Notes under the pieces: generated by a model | The model's input: only the letters and a program-made list of their open reading frames with translations | What the model was told of the DNA's origin: nothing | The model's database searches: none | Made by a program: the position numbers and the translations under genes | Shown: positions 34,506 to 43,410 of the stretch, in pieces | Position numbering within the stretch: the first letter of the stretch is position 1 | Layout of the letters: each line of letters starts with the position of its first letter | NCBI RefSeq assembly: GCF_023100685.1 | Contig: NZ_CP090064.1 | Span: 3,658,001 to 3,722,000 of the forward strand | Direction of reading: 5' to 3' | DNA: 64,000 nt | From: Proteus vulgaris | GTDB lineage: Bacteria; Pseudomonadota; Gammaproteobacteria; Enterobacterales; Enterobacteriaceae

Positions 34506-35693
34506 GTGACACCGAACGTACCCAATACATTACGGCAAATGAATGCCTCGCTTGTATTAAATGTCATTCGTCATCAAGGTCCTTTGTCACGGGCTCAGAT
34601 AGCCAAAATTAGCGGGATTACAAAAGCGACGGTGTCTGAAATTATTAACGATCTCCTTGAAGAAAAAATCGTTTATGAAAGTGGTGTCAGTTCGCCAGCA
34701 GGACAAGGCAGAAAAGGTATTTTAGTTAACTTCGATCCTCAACACAGTTTAGGTGTCAGCATTGATTTAGGCGGAACCAAAATCGCCTATGCGGTTTTTA
34801 ACTTAGATGCCGAATTGTTGTATGAATATCAAGAGCCTACCTTTGATACTGACGATCGTAAGCACTTTATTACGCAATTTGCACAAAGTATTGAAAATGT
34901 GATCGAAAAAAGCGGCGTAGACCGTCAAAAGATCAATGTTATCGGTGTCGCCACACCAGGGATCATCGATATCAAAAATGGTGTTGTACTAGAGGGCTCT
35001 CCTAATTTACCTCAATGGGATAATTTGCCTTTAGCACAACAGCTTACAGAAAAACTCAATGTACCCGTTGTACTCGAAAATGATATTCGTGCAGCACTTG
35101 TGGGTGAAATGTGGAAAGGCCGTTGTCGTCATACACATAGTTGTGCGCTGATTGGTATCGGCACAGGATTAGGCTCCGCCTTGCTGATGGATGGAAAAGT
35201 TATCCGCGGTGCAAACAATGCAGCTGGTGAAATCGGCTACATGATGTTTGCGCGTGACCATCTCTTTCGCAATTGGCGTAACAAAGGATGCTTTGAAAGT
35301 TTCTGCTCTGGCTCAGGTTTAAGTGAGCGCATGGCAAACTTACGAGGAGAAAATCTTAGTGCAATTGAGATTATTCAAGCCTCACAACAAGGCGATCCTC
35401 TGGCTCAATCCTTAGTTGAGGAAATGGCAGATTATCTTGCTATTGGCATTATGAACTTAGTCGCCATTGCAAATCTGGAAAAAGTGGTATTAACAGGCGG
35501 GATCACTCGCTCTGCTGACACCTTTTTACCGCGTGTTCAGGCAAATCTAGATAGACATTTATTTGCTAACACCAAAGTGAATATCGAGCTGTCTGAATTA
35601 TGGGAAAAAGGCCCGCTTTATGGCATTGCCATTCTTGCCTTGGCTACGGTTTATCCATCAATTCAATTTATGCCCGAGATCCAACTGAGATAA
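34506..35693 (+). CDS. ROK-family transcriptional regulator (NagC/Mlc/XylR type)
   Basis: This 395-residue repressor has an N-terminal winged helix (LNVIRHQGPLSRAQIAKISGITKATVSEIINDLL) and a ROK sugar-kinase-like domain with SIDLGGTKIAYAVF, VIGVATPGIID, VVLENDIRAALVGEMW and GIGTGLGSALLMDG. The zinc-binding region is altered: GCFESFCSGSGLSE keeps C-x4-ES-C. The GTG at 34506 is preceded by GGAG at 34495-34498; an in-frame TTG at 34479 would put the start inside the palindrome. It heads an operon with a GH-like protein and a permease and presumably senses the imported sugar. Confidence 0.88.
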   Translation: MTPNVPNTLRQMNASLVLNVIRHQGPLSRAQIAKISGITKATVSEIINDLLEEKIVYESGVSSPAGQGRKGILVNFDPQHSLGVSIDLGGTKIAYAVFNLDAELLYEYQEPTFDTDDRKHFITQFAQSIENVIEKSGVDRQKINVIGVATPGIIDIKNGVVLEGSPNLPQWDNLPLAQQLTEKLNVPVVLENDIRAALVGEMWKGRCRHTHSCALIGIGTGLGSALLMDGKVIRGANNAAGEIGYMMFARDHLFRNWRNKGCFESFCSGSGLSERMANLRGENLSAIEIIQASQQGDPLAQSLVEEMADYLAIGIMNLVAIANLEKVVLTGGITRSADTFLPRVQANLDRHLFANTKVNIELSELWEKGPLYGIAILALATVYPSIQFMPEIQLR

Positions 35694-35732
35694 CCCTAAT
35701 AAAAAAGCACCTAAACGAGATGGGAGCAACTC

Positions 35733-37031
35733 ATGGCAGGAATACATCTTCACCCACATGATATTTTAGACGAAGGTATGTCCGCTATACTTCAACGCCT
35801 TGATGGCATGAAGCATGTCGAGCATTTATTTGTCGAAATTAATACCATTTTTGAACGTAACCCTTACCCTGTTGGTGATTTACCTCATAACCCTATTCAT
35901 AATGTGGTTATGGGAACAGGTACACTACACATCAACACTCATACTGATTTCCCTCGTCTGAGCCAACGTGTTGATCCAACCATTTTAGCGGGTGCCGATC
36001 CGCTAATGACGATAAAAAAAGCTACTGATGGCGGAAAATATAAAGTCATTCCATGGGCTAATATTCTTAATGGCGATTTCACCGGGGATGTAGAAAACAA
36101 TCAGGTTGTGGATTTTAAAGGTCGTCCGCAAGCACATTGGCTCTGTCCTAACGCCCCTGATGTCGCTCAATTGTGGCAAAAGACATTCACAGCATTAAAA
36201 CAAAACTACGGTTATGACACCTTTTTAATTGACAGAATTCGTTTCCCTGATTGGGCAGGTAAAGAAGTGAATCCAGCAGGATTATTTACCTGTTTTTGCC
36301 CTCACTGTGAAAAAAAAATGGTACAGCAAGGTTTACCTGTTAATGAGATCAAACAGCGTCTGGCGGCTTTAGCTGATTCATTGAAACAAGGGGATTTCGA
36401 AACACCTGTTAGCGCATTAAAAGAAGAACCTTTGTTAAAAGCGTGGCAAGTATTTCGCCAACAAAGTGTGACTCAATTAGTTGAAAAATTACTGTCTGAT
36501 GCCAAACAAACTGCGGGTGGTATTACGTTATGGCTTGACTTATGGCCACCAGCTTATAGTTGGATCTTAGGTCAAAATTATCATGAATTAACCCGTTATT
36601 CTTCAACACTCAAACATTTCCCTTATCATAAATTAGGGGGAGGTGCAGATGTTCAAGGGTTAATTAATCATTTTGCCCATGATAACGAAAGCCAAGAGCG
36701 TGCATTTACTGCGTTCAAACGCTTATTTGAATTACCTTATGATATTTCATACGAAACCTTTAAACAGCAAGGTTTTCCTATTCACTTTGTTGCAGAACAA
36801 AATAATAAAGTTCGCCAGCTTTCACAGCCAAATACCTTTATTTATAGCGGTATTCAAATGTGGAATTTACCTGCCTCTCAATTAATTGAAGCGGTTATTG
36901 CAGCAGAAGAAAGTGCTTGTGATGACTTACTTTATTATTGCTATGGATGGGCAACTCAAGAATTATTTGATGCCATTGGCGAACACAATACACCTAACAA
37001 TAACGCCTATAACAACACGATTAAAGAATAA
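35733..37031 (+). CDS. Predicted glycoside-hydrolase-like TIM-barrel protein, function unknown
   Basis: This 432-residue cytoplasmic protein has no signal peptide. It looks like a TIM barrel: strands such as HVEHLFVEINTIF, YKVIPWANILNG, YDTFLIDRIRFPDW, GGITLWLDLWPPAYSWILGQNY and NTFIYSGIQMWNLP, with acidic residues at strand ends (E in FVEIN, D in LIDRIR, D in WLDLW). A CFCPHCEKK motif near residue 190 could bind a metal. That is the arrangement of several barely characterised GH-like families that process sugars or uronates. It lies between a ROK regulator and an MFS permease, 39 and 27 bp from them, so a catabolic role on the imported sugar is likely. I cannot name the substrate. Confidence 0.6.
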   Translation: MAGIHLHPHDILDEGMSAILQRLDGMKHVEHLFVEINTIFERNPYPVGDLPHNPIHNVVMGTGTLHINTHTDFPRLSQRVDPTILAGADPLMTIKKATDGGKYKVIPWANILNGDFTGDVENNQVVDFKGRPQAHWLCPNAPDVAQLWQKTFTALKQNYGYDTFLIDRIRFPDWAGKEVNPAGLFTCFCPHCEKKMVQQGLPVNEIKQRLAALADSLKQGDFETPVSALKEEPLLKAWQVFRQQSVTQLVEKLLSDAKQTAGGITLWLDLWPPAYSWILGQNYHELTRYSSTLKHFPYHKLGGGADVQGLINHFAHDNESQERAFTAFKRLFELPYDISYETFKQQGFPIHFVAEQNNKVRQLSQPNTFIYSGIQMWNLPASQLIEAVIAAEESACDDLLYYCYGWATQELFDAIGEHNTPNNNAYNNTIKE

Positions 37032-37058
37032 TACACCGCGGAAAATCAGGATAAAATT

Positions 37059-38219
37059 ATGGCTAAACAACAAAAATGGAAAGTCTTTTTCCTTCTGTTT
37101 GTCACGATGTTTTTACTCGGTGGCATTCAAAATACAAAAGGGCTTATTCTCGAACAAGTTCAACATGATATTTCATTAAATATGAGCCAAGTTGGCTCAT
37201 TAATTACCTTTTTCCAAATCGGTTTTTTAATTGCCAGTTTATTAACAGGCTATTTTACCGATAAGAAAGGGTTAAAAGTCATGATGTTTATTGGCTCACT
37301 GATGATGGCTGTTGGCTTAACAGGAACCAGCCTTGCTTTTAATGTGATGCTATTTTTTGGCTTTTATCTGGTTATTGGATTAGGTATTGGCTCGATGCTT
37401 GTCTCTATCGTGACCGTTATTCCGACTTTCTATAAAGAGAAAGCTGGCATGATGTTTAACGTCTCCAATGCAATGTTTGGCGTAGGGATGATTGTCACTC
37501 CACTAATTTTACAATATCTATTTTCACACTCTATTTCATGGCGTACTTTTTATGTAGGTGTTGCCGTTATTGTTGCGGTCATTATTCTCGTATTAAGTAC
37601 ATTAAAAATAGAAAACAGCGCACAAGTTGATATGAAATTCAGTGACTTTTTAGAGTTACTGACACAAAAATCGCTATTATTAGTTATCTTATTTATTACG
37701 CTGTATGTTGCTGCTGAAGCCGCTTTCTTAAACTTCTTCCCTATCTTCTATACCTCTATGGATATTGGAAATATGAGTAGCGCACAAAAAGCAGAAACCG
37801 CCGCTTACGTGATTTCTAGTTTTGCTTTCTTATTTACTATCGGTCGCTTTATTGGTGGCTTTATTAACCTTGCACTGGGTGATCGCAAAACATTGATTTT
37901 ATTTTCACTGTTCTCGCTTATTGCCATTATTGTTAGCCGTATCTTTGTGCAAGATATTGTTTATCTGTTTATGGTATTTGGTTTTGCATTATCTGTTCTA
38001 TTTCCAACAGCCGCAGCGGTTGCCACAAAATTAACCAGTAAAAGTGGCTCGGTGATGGGACTTATTTATGTGGCTTCAGGATTGGGCGGTGCATTAGCCG
38101 GTTCATTAATCGGTCAGGTTTCAGAAAGCTATAATGTTTCTGTTGGCTTTAACCTAATTATTGTATTCGTCGCTCTCTTCTTTATTATTTCTCTGTTTAT
38201 TAGAGAACAAAAACAATAA
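37059..38219 (+). CDS. MFS transporter, probable sugar permease
   Basis: This 386-residue protein has twelve hydrophobic segments. The MFS loop 2-3 motif appears as GYFTDKKGLKVMMFIG, and the corresponding C-half loop as GGFINLALGDRKTLILFS. It resembles the FucP/sugar-proton branch in general layout. It is the last gene of the ROK operon and ends in a strong terminator. The substrate should be the ligand of the ROK regulator and of the GH-like protein. Confidence 0.85.
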   Translation: MAKQQKWKVFFLLFVTMFLLGGIQNTKGLILEQVQHDISLNMSQVGSLITFFQIGFLIASLLTGYFTDKKGLKVMMFIGSLMMAVGLTGTSLAFNVMLFFGFYLVIGLGIGSMLVSIVTVIPTFYKEKAGMMFNVSNAMFGVGMIVTPLILQYLFSHSISWRTFYVGVAVIVAVIILVLSTLKIENSAQVDMKFSDFLELLTQKSLLLVILFITLYVAAEAAFLNFFPIFYTSMDIGNMSSAQKAETAAYVISSFAFLFTIGRFIGGFINLALGDRKTLILFSLFSLIAIIVSRIFVQDIVYLFMVFGFALSVLFPTAAAVATKLTSKSGSVMGLIYVASGLGGALAGSLIGQVSESYNVSVGFNLIIVFVALFFIISLFIREQKQ

Positions 38220-38245
38220 CAACAACCGTTATGCCTCTGAAATTT

Positions 38246-38272
38246 ACCCCTCTCTATGAGGGGTTTTTTATT
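38246..38272 (+). terminator. Rho-independent terminator of the ROK/GH-like/MFS operon
   Basis: CCCCTC and GAGGGG form a 6-bp GC stem with a 5-base loop, followed by T6ATTT. It lies 27 bp after the MFS stop. Confidence 0.9.
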
Positions 38273-38377
38273 TCTATCACCCTATCTTCGCAATCTATAT
38301 TCTCTTTTATTCTGTTGATTTTTTCACCATCGCCCTAATAATAGTATTTATATTCACTGTTAAAATAGGAGAATATG

Positions 38378-38644
38378 ATGGCAAGTGGATGGGCTAATGA
38401 TAGTGCTGTTCAAGAGCAAATAGATGCCACCATTGATGATGCAATTGCAAGAGCTCGCAACCAAATGGCACATGGTGAAAGTGCAGAGTTTTGTGATGAA
38501 TGTGGCGAGCCAATCTCTCCAGCTCGGCAAAAAGCCGTTCCTGGTGTACGTTATTGTTTAAACTGCCAAGACGCTATTGATAAAAAGAATAATGCCTTTA
38601 GTGGGTATAATCGCCGTGGTAGTAAAGATAGCCAACTCAGATAA
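38378..38644 (+). CDS. ybiI: DksA/TraR-type C4 zinc-finger protein YbiI
   Basis: This 88-residue protein is almost collinear with E. coli YbiI: MASGWANDSAVQEQI at the N-terminus, CDECGEPISPARQKAVPGVRYCLNC forming the four-cysteine zinc finger (C-x2-C-x17-C-x2-C), and the same C-terminal tail GYNRRGSKDSQLR. It is a short DksA-like protein without the coiled-coil arm; its exact role is unknown. Two adjacent ATGs follow AGGAG; I chose the second because it matches the E. coli start and gives 7-base spacing. Confidence 0.92.
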   Translation: MASGWANDSAVQEQIDATIDDAIARARNQMAHGESAEFCDECGEPISPARQKAVPGVRYCLNCQDAIDKKNNAFSGYNRRGSKDSQLR

Positions 38645-38670
38645 TCTGCAATTGTTATCATATAAAATAA

Positions 38671-38716
38671 AAACTGTACCTTAATACGAGTTTTCTCGAT
38701 TAAAGTACAGTTTGTT
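38671..38716. terminator. Bidirectional terminator between ybiI and the decarboxylase gene
   Basis: A long near-perfect stem runs from AAACTGTAC to GTACAGTTT, with an inner CGAG-TTTT-CTCG loop. A-rich sequence lies on the left and T-rich on the right, so it serves both convergent genes. Confidence 0.85.
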
Positions 38717-38740
38717 TTATTTAATCAAACAATGATTTAA

Positions 38741-40489
38741 TTAGATTTTCGCAGCCTTTTTTGAGCTCATATTTTGACTCATTTCGGTTAAAATCTTCAT
38801 AAAATTGTCAATATGTGCACGTTCAGTATTTGGATTCATAAATACCGCTTTTTCACCTGGAAGATAAACGTAACGGTTATTTTTCGCATATTTTGAGCAA
38901 GCAATAGAATCTACCCAGTTAGTAAATAATCCGTCTCTACCACGTTGTAAGAAAAGTTTTCTATGCCACTGTGTGTTATGAACCATAAAGTCATATGCTT
39001 CTTTATCTGTAGAGCACGTTAACTCTAAATCAAAAGCAACATTAGGATCTTTCACTAGGTTTGGATCATACAGTTTAAAACCAACACTTGGGCCTTGGTT
39101 TTGCGGTACAATCACTTTCGCATTACCCATCTCTAACAACTGATGGCGCATGTAGTTCGCGTTTTGCAAACAGTGGGCAATAATGGTTTGGTAACCTTCA
39201 ATCCCCATATAGTGCATTGCAGAATAAGCACCAAAGATACCCACACCACTACGTGTACATTCAATAGTAGATTGTAAGTGAGTCTGCCCTTCTAATTCAT
39301 GCTCAAAATAGGTGAAGTTTTCTGGATCGTTTTCCAGTGCCACGAAGTCATTGCCATTTTTCACCAATACTAAACTTGAGGTATAAGGTACATAGCCCCA
39401 TTTATGGAAGTCGATAGTAATGGAGTCGGCATATTTCAGATGTTTAAATTTCTCAACGTTCTGACGTAAGCCTTCTAAGGTAACATCATTAATTGCCAGT
39501 GGATTACTGCTGAAATCATATTCTAAGAAGAAGATAATAGGCCAGCCCACAGCGGCATCAACGTGAACATGAGGCTTAACAGGGATCTCGAACTCTTCAC
39601 ATAAACGATCACGTAACTCACAAACCCCTTTCACATCATCCACACCAAAGGTGTCTGTTGTTCCTGTGGTTAACATGATAGTGGGTACTTTGCATTTAAC
39701 AGTAAAGCACGCTCTTAACTCACGCTCTAAGTGTTCTAAATTAATGGTGTTATCTTCAGATACTTTAATACGGATAGTTTTGTTATCAACATCAACCCCC
39801 AACAGTGCAAGGTTAGTCATGTTTGAATAGTGACCGCCTTGGGAGTTAATGATGCGATAATCTTGATCTGCTGCCATACCTAAATGTTTAGAATTAGGCA
39901 TAGATTTGCGTAATCCAAAGAGATAACCATATAAGTTACACATGGTGCCGCCTTGAGTGAACACACCTGAGGCAACTTCAGGATCGTAACCAACCAATTT
40001 AGCGACTTTTTTTATCGTCACTTTTTCTAATGCATCAGCAACACCAGAATATTCGCAATACACCATGTTAGGGTTGCCCATTAACCCTAAGATTGAACCA
40101 TAAACACCTGGATCACTTGGCATTGCAATCACGTTTTCAACAGCTAATGGATTTTCCCAGTTTTTACACAGAGTTGAAACTAACATGAGTAGCTCATTAG
40201 GATCGTTTTCTGGGTAATTAATATGTTGCTGGATTTGCGTATCCGCCATTAAACGTTCAAATATTTGTGGCCCATTAGAATAACGCTGTAATTGGTCATT
40301 ATCATTAGTTGTGGTTTTTCTAAACTGTGTAATCGATTGGATTGTTTTATCCTGAAATATCGGCCAATACTTCGGATCTCGGCTGAAAAAGTGAGCAATA
40401 ACGTCGTGGTATTTCTTCTCAAATTCCGCGTTTAGAATGTTAGCAGAAGATAGACCTAATAAATCTTGATTTTTCACTATATTCTCCAA
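38741..40489 (-). CDS. Group II PLP-dependent amino-acid decarboxylase, substrate unknown
   Basis: This 582-residue enzyme is of the glutamate/aromatic/diaminobutyrate decarboxylase superfamily. Lys363 in TIDFHKWGY should bind PLP. Asp311 in HVHVDAAVGW contacts the pyridine nitrogen and His220 in SQGGHYSN stacks on the ring. The C-terminal part (SVGFKLYDP..., GLFTNWVDSIACSKYAKNNRYVYLPGEKAVFMNPN) is unlike typical GadB or tyrosine decarboxylases, so I do not assign a substrate. No antiporter gene lies next to it, unlike most acid-resistance or amine-producing decarboxylase loci. An excellent CRP site lies 196 bp upstream. Confidence 0.8.
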   Translation of the reverse strand: MENIVKNQDLLGLSSANILNAEFEKKYHDVIAHFFSRDPKYWPIFQDKTIQSITQFRKTTTNDNDQLQRYSNGPQIFERLMADTQIQQHINYPENDPNELLMLVSTLCKNWENPLAVENVIAMPSDPGVYGSILGLMGNPNMVYCEYSGVADALEKVTIKKVAKLVGYDPEVASGVFTQGGTMCNLYGYLFGLRKSMPNSKHLGMAADQDYRIINSQGGHYSNMTNLALLGVDVDNKTIRIKVSEDNTINLEHLERELRACFTVKCKVPTIMLTTGTTDTFGVDDVKGVCELRDRLCEEFEIPVKPHVHVDAAVGWPIIFFLEYDFSSNPLAINDVTLEGLRQNVEKFKHLKYADSITIDFHKWGYVPYTSSLVLVKNGNDFVALENDPENFTYFEHELEGQTHLQSTIECTRSGVGIFGAYSAMHYMGIEGYQTIIAHCLQNANYMRHQLLEMGNAKVIVPQNQGPSVGFKLYDPNLVKDPNVAFDLELTCSTDKEAYDFMVHNTQWHRKLFLQRGRDGLFTNWVDSIACSKYAKNNRYVYLPGEKAVFMNPNTERAHIDNFMKILTEMSQNMSSKKAAKI

Positions 40490-41172
40490 ATAGAAACCGA
40501 CAATAATTTAATTTAGTTGCATAGCAATACTATACATTTTCTAATTAAATTAGTTAGTGTTCTATGCGATAGCATCTATCTCATAGAACATAACAGGTTT
40601 AATAATATTTATTATTAATATCAACAAATTAAGTTGATACGGAAAGTTAAATTTACAGACGCAAATTTTTCATTAATATGCTTATGTGACTGAGATCACA
40701 ATGAAAATAGAACTATAAATAGAAACAATCACTAACAATACTATTAACTATTTGAAATATAATCAAAATACAATAATAACTAGCTAACCATATGATATCA
40801 TTAGACTCTCAATTTAATTAATTGTATTAATCTGTTATTTCCGCAATTAGTACAGCTAAAATTACATTAAGTTCAGTTACCACCAATAAAATAAAACTAA
40901 AACACTGCTATATTTTCAACAATTAGCAAATTAATTCTAATTTTAACTATTATTAGGTACAAAATATGGGTTAAGGTTAAAATAGAGGGTAGTCATTAAT
41001 GAAAATATAAAAAAGAAAATAATCACAGATAATAACCCTGCAAATAACAAAAATATTGGTTAAAAATAAAAGATAGTCACCCTGCTAAATAATCAGAATA
41101 TTTACTCTACATCTTTTGCTTTTTTTGCCGATACTTAAAGTAATAAAGTAGGTAATTAACGGAGAAGACAAT
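40490..41172. other. Intergenic region with decarboxylase promoter and upstream of secreted orphan
   Basis: No gene is seen. The sequence is AT-rich. The one clear element is the CRP palindrome at 40685-40700. The GGAGAA before the ATG at 41173 is the ribosome-binding site of the plus-strand gene. Confidence 0.5.
40685..40700. promoter_or_regulatory. CRP (cAMP receptor protein) binding site
   Basis: TGTGA-N6-TCACA with all ten consensus bases present. It lies between the divergent decarboxylase gene (196 bp away) and the secreted orphan (473 bp away). Activation of the decarboxylase under low-sugar conditions is the likely role. Confidence 0.75.
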
Positions 41173-41622
41173 ATGAAAGCACATATCACTGTTGCTGCTG
41201 TATTCGTATTATTATCCGCAAGTGTCTATGCTGAAGAATTTACCTGCCAACTTGAAAATGGTAAGTATGTCAGTGTATTTGCCGAACATGGGAATCCCCC
41301 TGTGTATCGCTATGGCACACTTGCTAAAACAGAGATCACACTACCAGTTCCTCAGCAACCTAATAATAATGTCTTTTATGGGCATCAGATGTTTGTTGCT
41401 GGTGCATCGACTTATATTCGATTTAAGAATGGAAATTACAGCTACGTTGTTTATGACGGTGAAGGTAGAGGATGGAACTTTAACGGCGTGATTGTTTATA
41501 AAGACAATAATATTATTAGTAAAAAAGAGTGCAAAGATCCGTTAACCCCTAGCCTGAATAATCTAAAAAACTACGCTATTAAAATGGATCCTTATTTAGA
41601 AACGTATATTTATGCTCCATAG
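41173..41622 (+). CDS. Exported protein of unknown function
   Basis: This 149-residue protein has a clear signal peptide (MKAHITVAAVFVLLSASVYA). The mature part begins EEFTCQLENGKYVSVF, has two cysteines (positions about 25 and 120) that may pair, and is beta-rich with many Tyr residues (YSYVVYDGEGRGWNFNGVIVYKD). I do not recognise the family. It stands alone, followed by a terminator at 41647. The translation start is supported by GGAG upstream. Confidence 0.65.
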   Translation: MKAHITVAAVFVLLSASVYAEEFTCQLENGKYVSVFAEHGNPPVYRYGTLAKTEITLPVPQQPNNNVFYGHQMFVAGASTYIRFKNGNYSYVVYDGEGRGWNFNGVIVYKDNNIISKKECKDPLTPSLNNLKNYAIKMDPYLETYIYAP

Positions 41623-41646
41623 TTTTTAACTTTATTAATTAGACAT

Positions 41647-41677
41647 AAAAAAACCCAATTTTTAAATTGGGTTTTTA
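41647..41677. terminator. Bidirectional terminator, left copy of a duplicated element
   Basis: AAACCCAATTT/AAATTGGGTTT is an 11-bp stem with A-runs on the left and T-runs on the right. It lies within 41641-41683, which recurs with only loop changes at 42553-42595. Confidence 0.85.
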
Positions 41678-41783
41678 TTATTTAAATTGACGCTCTAATA
41701 ATTAATATATTAAGCGCTCCCCTATAACTAATAGCTATATTAAAGAGAATAAATTAAATAATGATTTTAAGGCGTTGAGTTAT

Positions 41784-42158
41784 CTAAATTTCAAAAAGGG
41801 CATCGCCGTGATAAGCGTTAAAATCCCATTTTCGCATAATAGTAATGACTTGCTGTATTACCCATTTTGAACCAATATCAAACTCATGTTCAATAGCGCA
41901 AGGTATTGCAATACCTGATTTTTTACATTTTATCGTAAAAGAAAAACCTTCTTCTTTTTCTAATATTTTCTGTAAATGATGCTTAATAAATTTTATAAAT
42001 ATAGTTCTAAGTTCATTTAAAGTAATTGGTGGGTTATTACGATTATCATTAAGTCGTTCGACTGCAAAATGGAATGATATTTTTAATTTAGCCCTATCTT
42101 CTTGAAGAATTTCATTAATATTTGCAACTAACTGATTTATTTCTTGCTCTGTTATCAT
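41784..42158 (-). CDS. Unknown protein, second gene of a two-gene cassette
   Basis: This 124-residue soluble protein with no signal peptide is predicted mostly helical at the N-terminus (QEINQLVANINEILQEDRAKLKISFHFAVERLNDNRNN), then has a beta-rich C-terminal part (FSFTIKCKKSGIAIPCAIEHEF). Its start overlaps the stop of the upstream gene (ATGA), so the two are translationally coupled. I do not recognise it. The size, pairing and coupling resemble toxin-antitoxin or phage accessory modules, but no known toxin motif is visible. Confidence 0.6.
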   Translation of the reverse strand: MITEQEINQLVANINEILQEDRAKLKISFHFAVERLNDNRNNPPITLNELRTIFIKFIKHHLQKILEKEEGFSFTIKCKKSGIAIPCAIEHEFDIGSKWVIQQVITIMRKWDFNAYHGDALFEI

Positions 42159-42364
42159 ATATAGGCAGCCGTGATCTCAGCGAGTTTCTTATTCAATTCT
42201 TCATCACTTGTTGCGGTAATCGTACCTACAAATTCCGTATGAGATAAAGTTCCTGTACGTACATCAAACTCATAATTATTAAATGAATCAACCACAACAA
42301 ATACTTTTGTTATCGGGTTAAAAAAAGATGCACAATTTTGGGCTATGCACATATCAAAGTTCAT
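42155..42364 (-). CDS. Unknown small protein, first gene of a two-gene cassette
   Basis: This 69-residue protein starts at an ATG with GGAGGG 5 bases upstream, a strong ribosome-binding site. The sequence (ITKVFVVVDSFNNYEFDVRTGTLSHTEFVG...DEELNKKLAEITAAYI) suggests a small beta sheet and a C-terminal helix. There is no helix-turn-helix or ribbon-helix-helix motif I can recognise, so it is not an obvious antitoxin. Inverted repeats lie in the promoter region (42420-42456). Confidence 0.6.
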   Translation of the reverse strand: MNFDMCIAQNCASFFNPITKVFVVVDSFNNYEFDVRTGTLSHTEFVGTITATSDEELNKKLAEITAAYI

Positions 42365-42419
42365 ATTACCCTCCTACTTTGCTATAAAAATGTAGGAATA
42401 GAGATCTTCAATCTCATTA

Positions 42420-42456
42420 CCTATGTTATATAGGCTACAAAATACACTATTGATAG
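42420..42456. promoter_or_regulatory. Paired inverted repeats upstream of the two-gene cassette
   Basis: CCTAT/ATAGG around a 5-bp centre (42420-42434) and CTAT/ATAG around TG (42447-42456) lie 25 bp apart. A TTGACT hexamer reading leftward overlaps the second. The spacing to a TATATA hexamer is 22 bp, too long for a normal promoter, so the core promoter remains uncertain. Confidence 0.4.
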
Positions 42457-42560
42457 TCAAGAAAATAGATAGTGGCAAGCCCAAAAAATAACAACTAACC
42501 TATTGATATTAAGTATTTTATTTAAAACTTCTATTTATATTTTTGAGTAAATAGACATAA

Positions 42561-42590
42561 AAAAACCCAATTCGAAAATTGGGTTTTTAT
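42561..42590. terminator. deoD terminator, right copy of a duplicated element
   Basis: AACCCAATT/AATTGGGTT with a CGAA loop, flanked by A5 and T5 runs. It serves the deo operon on the minus strand. Compare 41647-41677. Confidence 0.88.
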
Positions 42591-42616
42591 TATTTTTAAG
42601 CAACGAAATGTATTGA

Positions 42617-43333
42617 TTAGTCTTCTAGTAACAGAACAGATTCTAATGCAATTTCAATCATTTCATTAAAGGTAGTTTGACGCTCTTCTGCTGTAGTCTG
42701 TGTACCTTTTTTGATGTGGTCAGATACAGTACAGATAGTCAGTGCTTTTGCGCCGTATTCCGCTGCAACACCGTAGATACCTGCAGCTTCCATTTCAACA
42801 CCTAGGATGCCGTATTTTTCCATCACATCAAACATTTCTGGATCTGGAGAATAGAACAGATCAGCAGAGAAGATATTACCTACGCGAACTTTAATGTCTT
42901 TCGCTTTTGCTGCATCAACAGCATTTTGAACTAATTGGTAATCTGCAATAGCTGCAAAATCTTGGTCTTTGAAACGCAGACGGTTAACTTTAGAGTCTGT
43001 ACATGCACCCATACCGATAACAACATCACGTAATTCAACATCTGGTAATACTGCACCACATGAACCCACACGGATAATCACTTTTACGCCAAAATCAGTA
43101 ATTAATTCTTTTGCGTAAATTGAGCAGGAAGGAATACCCATACCGTGGCCCATTACAGAAACTTTACGGCCTTTATACGTACCTGTAAAACCTAACATAC
43201 CACGAACATTGTTTACTTGACGGACATCTTGTAAAAAAGTTTCAGCGATGTATTTAGCGCGAAGCGGGTCGCCCGGCATTAAAACGACATCAGCAAAATC
43301 GCCCATTTCTGCGTTAATATGAGGGGTAGCCAT
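42617..43333 (-). CDS. deoD: Purine-nucleoside phosphorylase DeoD
   Basis: This 238-residue protein is of the hexameric PNP family: [31 protein letters not shown], the phosphate-binding [19 protein letters not shown] (ribose/base contacts) and the catalytic Asp in TVSDHI. Length and sequence match E. coli DeoD (239). It cleaves purine (deoxy)nucleosides with phosphate, giving the base and (deoxy)ribose 1-phosphate. It is the last gene of deoCABD, 77 bp behind deoB, with a stem-loop between. Confidence 0.97.
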   Translation of the reverse strand: MATPHINAEMGDFADVVLMPGDPLRAKYIAETFLQDVRQVNNVRGMLGFTGTYKGRKVSVMGHGMGIPSCSIYAKELITDFGVKVIIRVGSCGAVLPDVELRDVVIGMGACTDSKVNRLRFKDQDFAAIADYQLVQNAVDAAKAKDIKVRVGNIFSADLFYSPDPEMFDVMEKYGILGVEMEAAGIYGVAAEYGAKALTICTVSDHIKKGTQTTAEERQTTFNEMIEIALESVLLLED

Positions 43334-43374
43334 AATTCTTCCTTTTAATTGATCTTTTTACTATTCAAATATCA

Positions 43375-43404
43375 TTCGGTAGGCATATTGCTATACCTAC
43401 CGAA
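43375..43404 (-). promoter_or_regulatory. Intercistronic stem-loop deoB-deoD
   Basis: TTCGGTAGG and CCTACCGAA form a perfect 9-bp stem with a 12-base loop that has no T-tract. It is likely an mRNA-stabilising or processing stem inside the operon. Confidence 0.65.
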
Positions 43405-43410
43405 GTTAAA

